Of a DNA stretch of 64,000 bases, positions 34,717 through 43,846 are shown one piece after another. Every line of letters begins with the position of its first letter. Within the stretch, counting starts at the first letter, position 1. The translations under genes were made by a program, and so were the position numbers. The stretch lies in NCBI RefSeq assembly GCF_001545035.1, contig NZ_FCOJ02000011.1, forward strand, positions 1-64,000, given 5' to 3'. Source of the stretch: Caballeronia glebae (lineage in GTDB: Bacteria; Pseudomonadota; Gammaproteobacteria; Burkholderiales; Burkholderiaceae). The notes below the pieces were generated by a model. That model did no database searches, was not told the DNA's origin, and worked only from the letters and a program-made list of their open reading frames with translations.

Positions 34717-35739
34717 TCAGCTTCCGTCCTTCGTTGCGGGATCGCTGAAAAAGTAGTCCTGCCATGACTTCGGCTCGTTCTTGATAACACCGACGCGATG
34801 CATGAACTGCGCGAGCGCGAACGTGTTTTGCGGCGCGACCTTGAATTGCACGGACGGATCCTTGATCACCTTGATGAGCAGATCGCGGTCGATCTTCGCG
34901 TTGTTCACGCGCAGATAGATATCGGCCGCCTGCTCGGGATGCTGCGTGACGTAGCGCGCGGCATCGGCGAGACCGGCGACGAACGCGCGATACGTCTTCG
35001 GATTCTCGTTGCGGAATTTCTCGGTCGCGTAGAGCACGGTCGCGGAACTGGGGCCGCCGAGCACATCGTATGAATTGAGCACGATATGCGCCTTCGGATT
35101 GCCCGCGAGTTCCTGCTGCTGGAACGGCGGATTGCCGAAGTGCGCGTTGATCTCCGTGCCGCCCGCGATGAGCGCCGCCGCCGCATCGGGATGCGGCACG
35201 GCTTGCGTGTACTTGTCGAGACGGTCGTATTGCTTGTCGCCCCATTGCTTGGCCGCCGCGTATTGCAGAATGCGCGACTGCACCGAGACGCCGACCGCCG
35301 GCACCGCGATGCGGTCCTTGTCCGTGAAATCGGCAATGCTCTTCACGCGCGGATCATTCGATACGAGGTAATACGGAAAATTGCCGAGCGACGCGACGCC
35401 CTTCACGTTCTGCCGTCCGTGCGTGCGATCCCAGATCGTCAGCAGTGGGCCGACGCCCGCCGCCGCGATATCGACCGAGCCGGACAGCAGCGCGTCGTTG
35501 ACGCTCGATCCGCCCGACAGCTTGGCCCAATCGACCTTGATATCCAGGCCTTCCTTCTTGCCTTCCTGCTCGATGAACTTCTGATCGCGCGCGACATTGA
35601 GCAGCAGATACACGACGCCGAATTGCTCGGCGATGCGCAACGTGCCCTCGGCATACGCGCTCGCCGACGTAAGGCCGATCGAGACCGCGAGCGCGGCGAC
35701 GAGTGCGCGTGCGGCGCCCTTCCCTGTTCGAGAATGCAT
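34717..35739 (-). CDS. Periplasmic substrate-binding protein, NitT/TauT family
   Basis: Protein of 340 residues with a signal peptide (cleavage after YA, about residue 30) and the NMT1/THI5-like binding fold common to sulfonate, taurine and nitrate importers: GVVYLLLNVARDQKFIEQEGKKEGL, then LLSGSVDIAAAGVGPLLTIWD. It captures the ligand for the permease and ATPase encoded downstream. The TauD-like gene 27 bases upstream favours a sulfonate ligand. 108 bases separate it from the ATPase gene, still compatible with one transcript. Confidence 0.88.
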   Translation of the reverse strand: MHSRTGKGAARALVAALAVSIGLTSASAYAEGTLRIAEQFGVVYLLLNVARDQKFIEQEGKKEGLDIKVDWAKLSGGSSVNDALLSGSVDIAAAGVGPLLTIWDRTHGRQNVKGVASLGNFPYYLVSNDPRVKSIADFTDKDRIAVPAVGVSVQSRILQYAAAKQWGDKQYDRLDKYTQAVPHPDAAAALIAGGTEINAHFGNPPFQQQELAGNPKAHIVLNSYDVLGGPSSATVLYATEKFRNENPKTYRAFVAGLADAARYVTQHPEQAADIYLRVNNAKIDRDLLIKVIKDPSVQFKVAPQNTFALAQFMHRVGVIKNEPKSWQDYFFSDPATKDGS

Positions 35740-35766
35740 CGATGAAACCCCGTGGAAATTGTGCTT

Positions 35767-36684
35767 TTAGAAAGGCGCGTCGCCTTCGATGGTCGTGCGA
35801 TACAGCTTGCGGCGCTGATCGTCGGGCGTGCCGGCCGCGAGATGCATGACCGAGCGGTTGTCCCAGAAGACCATGTCGTGCGCCGCCCATCGATGCCGAT
35901 AGATGAACTCCGGCTTCGTGCTATGCGCGAACAGTTCCGCGAGCAAGGCGCGGCTTTCGTCCTCCGGCAGGCCGATCACGCGCGTCGTGAAATGTTCGCT
36001 CACGAAGAGCGCGCGACGCTGCGTTTCCGGATGCGTGCGCACGATCGGATGCGTCACCGGTTTGACCTGCGCGATCTGCTCCGCCGACAGATTGGGACGC
36101 CACGGACTGCGCTTTTGCAGCTCGCCGTATTTGGCGAGATAGGTGTGTTCGGCGACGCGGCCTTCGATTGCAGTACGCAAATGCGAGGGCAGTGTGTCCC
36201 ACGCGAGATGCTGATTTGCAAAGAGCGTGTCGCCGCCGGTCGCCGGCAACTCCTGCGCGTGCAGCAGCGAGCCGAGACTCGGCTTGTCCTTGTACGAGAG
36301 ATCGGAATGCCAGAAATGGCCCGCATCGCCGAGACCGATCGGCTTGCCGTTTTCGAGGATGTTCGACACGATCAGCACTTCCGGATGCCCCGCGAGCCCG
36401 AACTGATTCAACACGTGAATCTGCAGCGGGCCGAAGCGCTTGCTGAACGCAACCTGCTCGTCCGGCGTGATGCGCTGATCGCGAAACACGAGCACGTGAT
36501 GGTCCAGATGCGCGCGGTGGATGCGTGCGAAATCGGCTTTCGATAACGGCTTCGACAAATCGAGCCCGATCACTTCGGCGCCGAGCGGCGCATCGAAGCT
36601 ACGAATCTCGATGAGTTGATCGGCGGCTTCGTCGGATGATTCGAGTGAAGCGAGGGCGGGATTGGGGGCAGTCTGAATCGTCAC
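35767..36684 (-). CDS. TauD/TfdA-family Fe(II)/2-oxoglutarate dioxygenase
   Basis: Protein of about 305 residues. The facial triad is visible: HSD in AGHFWHSDLSYKD and the distal His in RSVMHLAAG, followed by the 2-oxoglutarate-binding Arg in KLYRTTIEGD. In the cytoplasm such enzymes hydroxylate the carbon next to a sulfonate (taurine, alkanesulfonates) or sulfate ester, releasing sulfite or sulfate. First gene of the import operon. Start at GTG 36684 is uncertain; a TTG at 36714 is in frame and neither has a good ribosome-binding site. Confidence 0.86.
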   Translation of the reverse strand: MTIQTAPNPALASLESSDEAADQLIEIRSFDAPLGAEVIGLDLSKPLSKADFARIHRAHLDHHVLVFRDQRITPDEQVAFSKRFGPLQIHVLNQFGLAGHPEVLIVSNILENGKPIGLGDAGHFWHSDLSYKDKPSLGSLLHAQELPATGGDTLFANQHLAWDTLPSHLRTAIEGRVAEHTYLAKYGELQKRSPWRPNLSAEQIAQVKPVTHPIVRTHPETQRRALFVSEHFTTRVIGLPEDESRALLAELFAHSTKPEFIYRHRWAAHDMVFWDNRSVMHLAAGTPDDQRRKLYRTTIEGDAPF

Positions 36685-36812
36685 GGGGTCGAGCTGATAG
36701 CAATCGGATAACAATCGATGACTTCGGGGAAGCGATCAATCTAACGCGCGGCGATCCGGGCGGCAACGAAGCATCTGAGATTTCTTTATGCGCCAACGAA
36801 ATAAGGCGCGCC

Positions 36813-37991
36813 TCACTCGCCGGCGATATCGAACGGCAATTCGACCTGCACGGGCTCGACAAAACCGCTTTCATCGCGCCCGGCGAGCGCGCTCACACGC
36901 ACGCCGAGCAGCCTGATCCGGCGATCGAGCACGATGCGCTTCAGGCATTCCGTCGCGGCGCGGCGAATCTCGACGGGATCTGCGGTCGCGACGGGCACGG
37001 TCAGATCGCGCGTCACGGTGCGAAAGTCGTCGAAACGCAGCTTGATACCCACCGTGCGTCCGACATAGCCCTTGCGCCGCAAGTCCTCGGCAACGCGCGT
37101 GCACAGCCCCGTGAACTCGGCGGACAGCGTCGCGCGATCCTGCTTCGGGTGAAAGTCGCGCTCGAAGGTCGTCTCGCGGCTCATCGACTTCGGCGTCGAT
37201 TCCACGACGACGGGCCGCTCGTCCTGCCCCTGCGCGACGCGCGCGAGCCACGCGGCATAGGTGTGGCCGAAATGCGTCTGCAGGAAACCGGGATCGGCGG
37301 CGGCGATGTCGCCCACGGTTACGATGCCGAGCGCCGCGAGCCTCTCGTTCGCCTTCGGCCCGATGCCGTTGACCTTGCGCGCGGCGAGCGGCCAGATGCG
37401 CGTTTGCAGGTCGTCCATCGTGAGGATCGTGAGGCCGTCGGGCTTGTCCAGCTCCGAGCCGATCTTCGCGAGCAGCTTGTTCGGCGCGATGCAGATCGAG
37501 CACGTGAGCCCGGTCGCGTCGCGCACGGCGTCCTTCATCCGCTGGCCGATCTCGGCGGGTTCGCCGGGCAGTTCGCTCACGTCGATATAAATCTCGTCGA
37601 TGCCGCGATTTTCTATCTGCGCGGTAAACGTCGCGACGGCCGCCTTGAAGACGCGCGAATAATGCCGATACGACTCGAAATCGGTTGGCAGAAGAATCGC
37701 GTCGGGCGCGAGTTGGGCGGCTTTCATCATGCCCATCGCGGAAAAGACGCCGAACTTGCGCGCCTCGTAGGTGGACGTGGTCACGACGCCGCGTCCCGCG
37801 TAATCGCGCAGGCGCCTGAAGCGGCGCGTGCCGTCGGGAAGCGTTTCAGGCGTGGCGCTGCGGCCGCCGCCGACCACGACCGGCATGCCGCGCAATTCCG
37901 GATAACGCAGGAGTTCGACCGACGCGAAGAACGCATCCATGTCGAGATGCGCGATGCGGCGCGGCGCGGGTGCGCAAGACGGCGCGTCCAT
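36813..37991 (-). CDS. dinB: DNA polymerase IV (Y-family, DinB)
   Basis: Protein of 392 residues. Catalytic acidic residues lie in HLDMDAFFASVE (Asp17) and GIDEIYIDVSELPGEP; helix-hairpin-helix KVNGIGPKANERLAALGI; and the little-finger domain follows. The insert around GGRSATPETLPDGTRRFRRLRDYAGRGV is usual in Burkholderia. Ends VELPFDIAGE, resembling the beta-clamp-binding tail (QxxLPF-like). Start at ATG 37991 gives the family N-terminus; the open frame goes 33 codons further up. A LexA box stands about 110 bases upstream. Confidence 0.92.
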   Translation of the reverse strand: MDAPSCAPAPRRIAHLDMDAFFASVELLRYPELRGMPVVVGGGRSATPETLPDGTRRFRRLRDYAGRGVVTTSTYEARKFGVFSAMGMMKAAQLAPDAILLPTDFESYRHYSRVFKAAVATFTAQIENRGIDEIYIDVSELPGEPAEIGQRMKDAVRDATGLTCSICIAPNKLLAKIGSELDKPDGLTILTMDDLQTRIWPLAARKVNGIGPKANERLAALGIVTVGDIAAADPGFLQTHFGHTYAAWLARVAQGQDERPVVVESTPKSMSRETTFERDFHPKQDRATLSAEFTGLCTRVAEDLRRKGYVGRTVGIKLRFDDFRTVTRDLTVPVATADPVEIRRAATECLKRIVLDRRIRLLGVRVSALAGRDESGFVEPVQVELPFDIAGE

Positions 37992-38100
37992 CGCGGCGGT
38001 CAGAACGCCGCCGAGCGGACAGACGCGCTCAAAGCGAAATCGACAGGAACGAACGCACTGAACATGCTTCAGGCAATGCCGCCAGGGCAAGAAAATGGCT

Positions 38101-38120
38101 TACTGTACATCCATACAGTA
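38101..38120. promoter_or_regulatory. LexA (SOS) box upstream of dinB
   Basis: TACTGTACATCCATACAGTA contains the LexA consensus CTGT-N8-ACAG (38103-38106 and 38115-38118) with symmetric flanking TA. The N8 is A/T-rich, as in strong sites. It lies between the upstream hypothetical gene and dinB, so dinB is predicted to be part of the SOS response. Confidence 0.88.
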
Positions 38121-38158
38121 ATTCGCGCTAGAGGCCGCCCACGCGCGCAATGAAGGAT

Positions 38159-38524
38159 TCATTCAGGCGTGCGCTTTTCCGCGAGCGCGCGGCGGCAGTC
38201 GTCGAAAACCTGCCGCACGACATCCGATTGATAGTTGAGGTCTTCGCTGTCGAGAATTTCCTCGACGGCGTCGCGCGCCCAGTCCGCTTCGAGCAGCGCG
38301 CAATGTTGCGTGGCGATTTCGCGGGCGATGGCCGCGAGCTTCGCGACCGTGAGCCAGTCCGCGAGCCGCTGATGCCGGTCGAGCCACTTGTGCGCGGCCT
38401 GCACGTGAAACGAGGCCGCCGGCCAGTCGCCATTCAGGTAGTACGCGCCGAGACTGCCGCACGTGAGCCAGCACAGCAACTCGACGCGGTCGCGGGCACT
38501 GAGGATACGAGACACATCGTTCAT
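38159..38524 (-). CDS. Conserved hypothetical protein of about 121 residues
   Basis: Soluble, helix-rich acidic protein with no recognisable domain. Several aromatic and hydrophobic positions (LLCWLTCGSLGAYYLNGDW) alternate with charged helices (AREIATQHCALLEADWARDAVEEILD). Start at ATG 38524 with GAAGG 5 bases upstream; the open frame extends upstream in an Arg-rich, unlikely read. It precedes dinB on the same strand, but the SOS box between them suggests separate control. Function unknown. Confidence 0.7.
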   Translation of the reverse strand: MNDVSRILSARDRVELLCWLTCGSLGAYYLNGDWPAASFHVQAAHKWLDRHQRLADWLTVAKLAAIAREIATQHCALLEADWARDAVEEILDSEDLNYQSDVVRQVFDDCRRALAEKRTPE

Positions 38525-38801
38525 GGCGGCCTTCACGAGAGACGATCGACGAATGCGAACAGCGCACGGCGTTCCGTATGAAACCCTGTCAAAGACGATA
38601 TCACGGGATGGTGCGGCGCGGCACTGCCTTCCTGCGGCGCGACCCAAAACACGGTGCGCTGGCGAACGCTTCGTCATGCGAAGAGCAGCATCGCGCATGC
38701 CGCGACGCGCGCCTTCCGGCTCTCATTCGCTGCTAATTCGCGGGGCATAACCTGCTTTCGTCGGCCACTCATCGGCCTTCGACCAACGACGGGAGCACAT
38801 C

Positions 38802-38996
38802 ATGTTTGAACGTCTCACTCACTCCATCGAGCATCTCTTTTCGATCCGCACGGCGCAGGAAGCGCGCGACACCTATCTCGCGTCGTCGAGCGATCTCGCC
38901 GATCTCGAACGGCGCATGCGTCAGGTCGAAACGCAGGATCACGACTACAGCATGTACTTTTGCGGCGCGCTCGGCCGCCGCTACGACGAGCATTGA
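38802..38996 (+). CDS. DUF3563 family small protein
   Basis: Protein of 64 residues: two short helices around RTAQEARDTYLASSSDLADLERRM followed by an aromatic tail with YDEH at the end. This arrangement (R-x-x-E-A-x-x-x-YL-x-x-x-x-DL-x-x-LE-x-R-x-R) is the DUF3563 pattern, common in Burkholderiaceae; function unknown. GGGAG lies 7 bases before the ATG. No signal peptide. Confidence 0.85.
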   Translation: MFERLTHSIEHLFSIRTAQEARDTYLASSSDLADLERRMRQVETQDHDYSMYFCGALGRRYDEH

Positions 38997-39019
38997 ACGC
39001 GCCGCCGATGCCCCGCGCG

Positions 39020-39703
39020 CTACTTCGTTTCCTCGCGGCCCGCCTGGCCGAGCATCACGGTCCAGCCGAGTCCGCGCACGTTGCGGATCACGGCCGCGCC
39101 GAATTTCTTGCGCACCGAATGGATGAGCACGTCGACCGCGTTGCTCTCCACTTCCTTGCCCCAGCCGTAGAGGCGGTCTTCGAGCTGATCGCGCGAAAAG
39201 ATCGTGCCGGGACGTTCGAGCAGCGCGTGCATCAGCGCGAATTCACGCGCGGACAGCACGCCCGAAGTCTCGCCGCACGTGAGCGTGCGCTGATCGAGAT
39301 TGAGGCAGATCGAATCGTCGCCGAGTCGCGAGACCGCGTAGCCCGCCTTGCGGCGCAGCACCGCGCGGATGCGGGCGAGCAGCTCGGGCATGTCGAAGGG
39401 CTTGAGCAGATAGTCGTCGGCGCCGAGATCGAGGCCCTGCACGCGTGTATCGAGATCGTCGCGCGCGGTGAGAATCAGCACCGGCGTCGCGTTGCCGGCG
39501 CTGCGCGCCTGTCGCAGAAGCTCGATGCCCGTCATGCCCGGCAAGCCGAGATCGAGCAGCACGACCGTGTATTCGGCGGCGTTGATTGCCTCGCGGCCGG
39601 CGTTGCCGTCGCGCACCCAGTCGACGGCGTAGTCGGCGTCCTTGAGCGCACGCATGAGGCTCGTGCCGATCTGCACGTCGTCTTCGATCAGAAGAATTCG
39701 CAT
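39020..39703 (-). CDS. OmpR-family response regulator (QseB/PmrA-like)
   Basis: Regulator of 227 residues. Receiver: acidic pair in IEDDV, phospho-acceptor Asp51 (LLDLGLPG), Thr79 and Lys101 (LLKPFD). C-terminal winged helix DNA-binding domain with LSAREFALMHALLERPGTIFSRDQLEDRLYGW and NAVDVLIHSVRKKFG, matching the QseB/PmrA/TctD group. It partners the sensor kinase encoded 166 bases upstream on the same strand. The ATG at 39703 fits the family start MRILLIEDD. Confidence 0.92.
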   Translation of the reverse strand: MRILLIEDDVQIGTSLMRALKDADYAVDWVRDGNAGREAINAAEYTVVLLDLGLPGMTGIELLRQARSAGNATPVLILTARDDLDTRVQGLDLGADDYLLKPFDMPELLARIRAVLRRKAGYAVSRLGDDSICLNLDQRTLTCGETSGVLSAREFALMHALLERPGTIFSRDQLEDRLYGWGKEVESNAVDVLIHSVRKKFGAAVIRNVRGLGWTVMLGQAGREETK

Positions 39704-39869
39704 GTTCCACCCCGCGCATCGCGAGAATGGCGCGCGCCACGCGCCCGGAATGCGGCCCGAAGGATTCAAAACGCACGACCGGTCTTTTTCGATTTCTCCT
39801 GACCGGCGACGATCGCTTCGCGCCACGCAGCGAATGCATTGTAATCGGCGTAAAACCGCGCGCAAATCT

Positions 39870-41219
39870 CTATAGATTCATTGCGGGCGCGGCGGCGTTT
39901 TCGCGCACTTCCTCGACGGGAAAGCCGATCGAAGCGACGATGCCCGAGCGGCCGTCGCCGCGGTTTTTCAGCGTCACGTCGCCGCCGTAGCGCGCGGCGA
40001 TCGCCTTCACGATGGACAAACCCAGCCCGCTTCCCTCCACGTCCGGATTCGCGCGAAAAAAGCGGTCGAACACGCGCGGCAGCAATGCCTCGTCGATACC
40101 CGGTCCGTTGTCGATCACATCGATCCAGACCAGTTCGCCGTCGCGCCGCATGTGCAGATCGATGGTGCCGCCGTCGGGCGTATAGCGCACCGCGTTCGAC
40201 ACGAGATTCTTCACCGCCATGCCGATATCGGTTTCCACGGCGCGCACGTGCGCGTTCACCATTTCCTCCGCGCCGATGTCCATGCCGCGCGCGAGCGCTA
40301 TCGGCAGCACGTCGGCGACGGCGCTCGTCACTACCTCCGAGAGATCCACGCGCGCGAGCGGCGCGCCGTTCGCCGGCGCATCGGCGCGCGCGAGCCGCAA
40401 CAGTTGCGCGATGAGCTTGCCGCTGCGCGCAATGCCCTTGCGCAACTCCTGAAAGCGCTCCTGATTGCCGGGATAGATATGCGGCGCGAGATTGTCGGCC
40501 TGAAGCTGCAGCGCCGTGAGCGGCGTGCGCAGTTCGTGCGCGGCGTCGGCGATGAACTTGCGCTCCTTCTCGATCGATGTCGCGAGGCGCTCGATCATCG
40601 TGTTGATCGAATGGATGAAGGGCGCGATCTCCGTGGGCACGCCGACCGTCGGCAGCGGCTGAAGATTCCCCATGTCGATGTCGCGGACTTCCGCGCCGAG
40701 CTGATTCAACTGACGCAGCGAGCGCCGCACGACGAGCGCCACCGCGATCCACACGAGCGGCAGCAGCACGGCGATCGGCCAGAGCGTTTGCGTCGCGGCT
40801 TCCTGCGTCAGTTCGCGCCGTATGGACGAGCGTTGCGCGACCTGAATCGTCATGGTCGGCTCCTGACGTGTGAAGATGCGCCAGTGCTCGTCGTTGACGT
40901 CGACGCCGGAGAATCCCGGGTGCGCGTCGCGCGGAAAATGCAGCGACGGGTCGGTCGTGCGAAACGGCAGATCCTGGCCGGGCTTCCACACGACGGCGAC
41001 CACGTCGCGTTCGTCTTGCGTTCCGCGCGAGGGATTTTTCGGCAGACTTTCGGCGAGTCCGTCGCGCAGACGTGCCGCCACCTGTTCGAGGCGCATGTCG
41101 AGCAGCGCGTTCATGCCGGTCTGGGTCAGCTGATACGAACTCACGCCCTGCACGACGCCGATCACGCTGACGAGCAGCCCAAGTGCGAGCACCAGCTGAT
41201 TCTTCAGTGATTTGATCAT
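39870..41219 (-). CDS. Membrane sensor histidine kinase (QseC/TctE-like)
   Basis: Protein of 449 residues with membrane segments at about 7-29 and 160-182 enclosing a periplasmic sensor of about 130 residues, then HAMP, HisKA (HELRTPLTALQLQ) and HATPase (NLVSNAVRYTP, DNGPGID, GSGLGLSIVKAIA). Pairs with the OmpR-type regulator downstream. The signal is unknown; relatives sense quinones, polymyxin-type stress or tricarboxylates. ATG 41219 is chosen since the first membrane segment starts at once; the frame extends about 110 codons upstream across a terminator and is not credible there. Confidence 0.88.
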   Translation of the reverse strand: MIKSLKNQLVLALGLLVSVIGVVQGVSSYQLTQTGMNALLDMRLEQVAARLRDGLAESLPKNPSRGTQDERDVVAVVWKPGQDLPFRTTDPSLHFPRDAHPGFSGVDVNDEHWRIFTRQEPTMTIQVAQRSSIRRELTQEAATQTLWPIAVLLPLVWIAVALVVRRSLRQLNQLGAEVRDIDMGNLQPLPTVGVPTEIAPFIHSINTMIERLATSIEKERKFIADAAHELRTPLTALQLQADNLAPHIYPGNQERFQELRKGIARSGKLIAQLLRLARADAPANGAPLARVDLSEVVTSAVADVLPIALARGMDIGAEEMVNAHVRAVETDIGMAVKNLVSNAVRYTPDGGTIDLHMRRDGELVWIDVIDNGPGIDEALLPRVFDRFFRANPDVEGSGLGLSIVKAIAARYGGDVTLKNRGDGRSGIVASIGFPVEEVRENAAAPAMNL

Positions 41220-41664
41220 TCGGGTCCGCCGCTTCGGAAGGGAACGGGGCAACGCTGCCGGCCGTTCGATTTTAGGCGACATTCCCGGAGATTTCGGTCT
41301 GAAAGACGACATGTGCGTGGCAGATGCGCGTGGGCGCTTTAGAGAAAAAAAAAGCGCCGGTCCATTCGCGGCCGGCGCCAAGGGCTGAGGAGATGTGTGA
41401 AACGGACCGCGTATTGCTCGGGGAAGCGCGCCGCCCGTCCACGTGAATAAGCGTAGGCGCGAAGAATTAGCGCCGAATGAGCGCGCGACGATGCAGCCAG
41501 CGCCGTTTCGCGCGGCGGGATAACATTGCATCCGGCGCTTTTTCATCGGCGACATTGCTTCGGCTGCAAGCTATTCGCAAGCCGGGGTGTCACCGCCGCA
41601 TCTCCAATCTTTCGAGCATGGCCCGCCTGGCGCGCATCGTCTTCCGGTTCGCGCGGCGGGCGCT
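41220..41664. other. Intergenic region with an orphan terminator
   Basis: 445 bases between the divergent kinase and MFS genes. It contains a rho-independent terminator reading on the minus strand (41345-41378) with no annotated gene behind it. The stretch upstream of that terminator (about 41380-41560, minus strand) could encode a small RNA or an attenuated leader of the kinase operon. No convincing protein-coding frame is present. Confidence 0.6.
41345..41378 (-). terminator. Rho-independent terminator (minus strand)
   Basis: On the minus strand: stem GCGCCGG / CCGGCGC with an 11-base loop, directly followed by nine T residues (A-run at 41345-41353 on the plus strand). The plus-strand reading has no T-run, so it terminates leftward transcription only. 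Confidence 0.8.
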
Positions 41665-43197
41665 ATGCCTTCTTACCGCATGTCACAGAACAGCAAAACC
41701 AACCGTCCTCTCGTCATTGCAGCGGTGATGGCCTCGATGGCCATGGTCGCGATCGAAGCCACCATTGTCTCTACCGCGATGCCGCAAATCGCGACGCAAC
41801 TCGGCGGCCTCAATCTTTATAGCTGGGTGTTCTCGTCGTTCCTGCTCACGCAGACGGCGCTCACGGTCGTGTTCGGCAAGCTCGCCGACCTCTACGGCCG
41901 CAAGCCTGCGATCCTCGTGGGCATCGCGATCTTCCTGATCGGCTCGGTGCTCGCGGGCTTCGCGTGGTCGATGCCCGCGATGATCGTCTTCCGGCTGATT
42001 CAGGGCGTGGGCGCAGGCGCGATCCTGCCGGTCGCGCTGACGGTGGTCGGCGACCTCTATCCGGCGCGCGAGCGCGGCAAGGTGCAGGGCTATCTCGCGA
42101 GCGTGTGGGCCGTGTCCGCCGTGCTCGGGCCGATGGTCGGCGGCCTTTTGATCCGCCAGTTCTCGTGGGCGTGGATCTTCTGGATCAACGTGCCGATCGG
42201 CATTCTGGCCGCGCTGCTCTTCACGCTCTATCTGCACGAGGAAAAGCGCCACGACCGTCCGGCGATCGATCTCGCGGGCGCGCTCTTTTTCACCGCCGCC
42301 GTCGCCTCGCTGATGATGGCGCTGACCGATGCCGGCCACGCGAGCAATGCGCGCGTCGGCGCGGAGATCGGCGTGCTGGTGCTCGCCATCGTCGGCTTCG
42401 TGGTGCAGGAGCGCCGCGCCGCCGATCCGATGATCTCGTTCAAGCTGTGGTCGCATCGGCCGATCGCCGCGAGCAATGTCGCGACGCTGCTCGCCGGCAT
42501 GGCGATGATGGGCCTCACCACTTTCCTGCCGATGTACGTGCAGGGCGTGATGCACCGCACGCCGGTGCAAGCGGGTCTCGCGCTCACGATGATGATGATC
42601 GGCTGGCCGAGCGGCGCGACCTTCACGTCGCGCACGTTCAGCCGCATCGGCCTGAGGCGTCTTCTGATGATCGGCCCGGTGTTCATTCCGCTGGGCGCGT
42701 TGCCGTTCGTGCTGCTCGGGCCGGAGTCGAGTCCCGTCTGGGCGGGCGTCGGCTCGGCGGTGCTCGGCTTCGGCATGGGCATCACGAGCGTCTCGTGCCT
42801 CATCCTGATCCAGGAAATCGTGCAGCCGCTCGAACGCGGCAGCGCAACGGCGTCGAACCTGTTTTCGCGCAATCTCGGCAACACGCTCGGCGCGGCCGTG
42901 TTCGGCGCGGTGCAAAACTACGGCCTCACGCACGCGGACGGCCTGCCGCCCGTGCACGCGGATCAGTTGAAGCAACTGCTTACGGCCGTGCCCGGTGACT
43001 TCGCGATGAACAACGAGATTCGCCTCGTGCTGCATCACTCGCTGCATCTGACCTTTACGGCGATGTTCGTGATCGCGCTCGGCACCGTGATTTCGATGCT
43101 GTTCATGCCGAAGATCGAGATCGGGCACGCGCGGGGAACGGTCGAGACAGTCGGCGCGACCGATGCGAAAAACGCCGCGAATCAGGCGTTTCACTAA
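41665..43197 (+). CDS. MFS exporter, DHA2 (EmrB/MDR) type
   Basis: Protein of 510 residues with about 14 hydrophobic segments. Motif A GKLADLYGRKPA in the loop after the second segment, motif C region VLGPMVGGLLIRQFSWAWIFWINVPIG in segments 5-6, both typical of proton-driven multidrug exporters of the DHA2 family. No adaptor gene adjoins, so it would act alone in the inner membrane. Start ATG 41665 or 41680 (both in frame). Substrates unknown. Confidence 0.88.
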   Translation: MPSYRMSQNSKTNRPLVIAAVMASMAMVAIEATIVSTAMPQIATQLGGLNLYSWVFSSFLLTQTALTVVFGKLADLYGRKPAILVGIAIFLIGSVLAGFAWSMPAMIVFRLIQGVGAGAILPVALTVVGDLYPARERGKVQGYLASVWAVSAVLGPMVGGLLIRQFSWAWIFWINVPIGILAALLFTLYLHEEKRHDRPAIDLAGALFFTAAVASLMMALTDAGHASNARVGAEIGVLVLAIVGFVVQERRAADPMISFKLWSHRPIAASNVATLLAGMAMMGLTTFLPMYVQGVMHRTPVQAGLALTMMMIGWPSGATFTSRTFSRIGLRRLLMIGPVFIPLGALPFVLLGPESSPVWAGVGSAVLGFGMGITSVSCLILIQEIVQPLERGSATASNLFSRNLGNTLGAAVFGAVQNYGLTHADGLPPVHADQLKQLLTAVPGDFAMNNEIRLVLHHSLHLTFTAMFVIALGTVISMLFMPKIEIGHARGTVETVGATDAKNAANQAFH

Positions 43198-43251
43198 AAC
43201 TAAGCGCCGACCCGAACGCATGGTGCCCGACGGCGAGCGCCGGGCGTGTCT

Positions 43252-43473
43252 TCAGTCCTGCGACTGGAGCAGCGGACTTTCGTGCTTCACGGTCGCCACG
43301 CTCGCGCTCGCGGGCTCGCTGTCGCTCGCGAGCGTCGCCGAATCGGCAAGGTAGCGCGACAGCAGCGCGTTGTCGTCCATGTAGTACGTCATGGGACCGT
43401 GGCTGCGCGCGAGCGCGTAGCTTCCGACGACCAGCGCCGCAATCAGAACGATGCCGATGAGTCTTCCTGTCAT
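43252..43473 (-). CDS. Small single-pass membrane or secreted protein, 73 residues
   Basis: Starts MTGRLIGIVLIAALVVGSYALA: one hydrophobic segment at residues 5-21, either a membrane anchor or an uncleaved signal. The rest (about 50 residues) is polar with YYMDDNALLSRYLADSATL and a Ser/Ala-rich tail. ATG 43473 has AGGAG 7 bases upstream, which makes the gene credible. No family recognised. Convergent with the MFS gene. Confidence 0.7.
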   Translation of the reverse strand: MTGRLIGIVLIAALVVGSYALARSHGPMTYYMDDNALLSRYLADSATLASDSEPASASVATVKHESPLLQSQD

Positions 43474-43846
43474 GGTAGTGCTCCTGAGGGTGTCCAAGGG
43501 TCACTTCATGGGCCTCGACGCACTGCCTGCCACAGGCTCGACCTTCCGAAATGTGCACGCAGTGTACGTGCGCGCCCGTTGCTTGAAATCCCTCCAGAAG
43601 CACGGCTGAAAACGGGTGGATCGTCACAGAAAATGCGGGAATTTGGCAGACGTTTGCGTGGCGGCACGCCGATAGCTACGTCTGATACAAAGGCGTGGCA
43701 GCGATGCCGGGGCTGCGGGTAGACTGTGGCGTCAGCGGCATCTTGTCCAGGAATCGTCCACCGCCGCGCCGACCACCCGAACCATGACCCGATCCAAAGC
43801 CGCCACGACACTCGACCTCGCTCGCCACACGCCATCGGAGCCCGTC
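43474..43846. other. Intergenic region upstream of the PAS kinase
   Basis: 373 bases between the divergent small-protein gene and the kinase start. The last 63 bases are an in-frame extension of the kinase (ATG 43784) without a ribosome-binding site. An element like a sigma54 promoter (TTGGCAGACGTTTGCG, 43643-43658) has 9 instead of 10 bases between its GG and GC and is not called. No gene seen. Confidence 0.5.

Noticed and set aside
37992-38090. N-terminal extension of DinB by 33 residues
   Set aside because: Family proteins start near the MDAPSC position; the extension is Cys/Arg-rich with no similarity.
41220-41555. N-terminal extension of the sensor kinase
   Set aside because: The extension would read through a strong terminator and is basic and low in similarity; the normal kinase start is at 41219.
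43643-43658. Sigma54-like promoter TTGGCAGACGTTTGCG before the PAS kinase
   Set aside because: Only 9 bases separate GG and GC, whereas sigma54 requires 10; the match elsewhere is partial.
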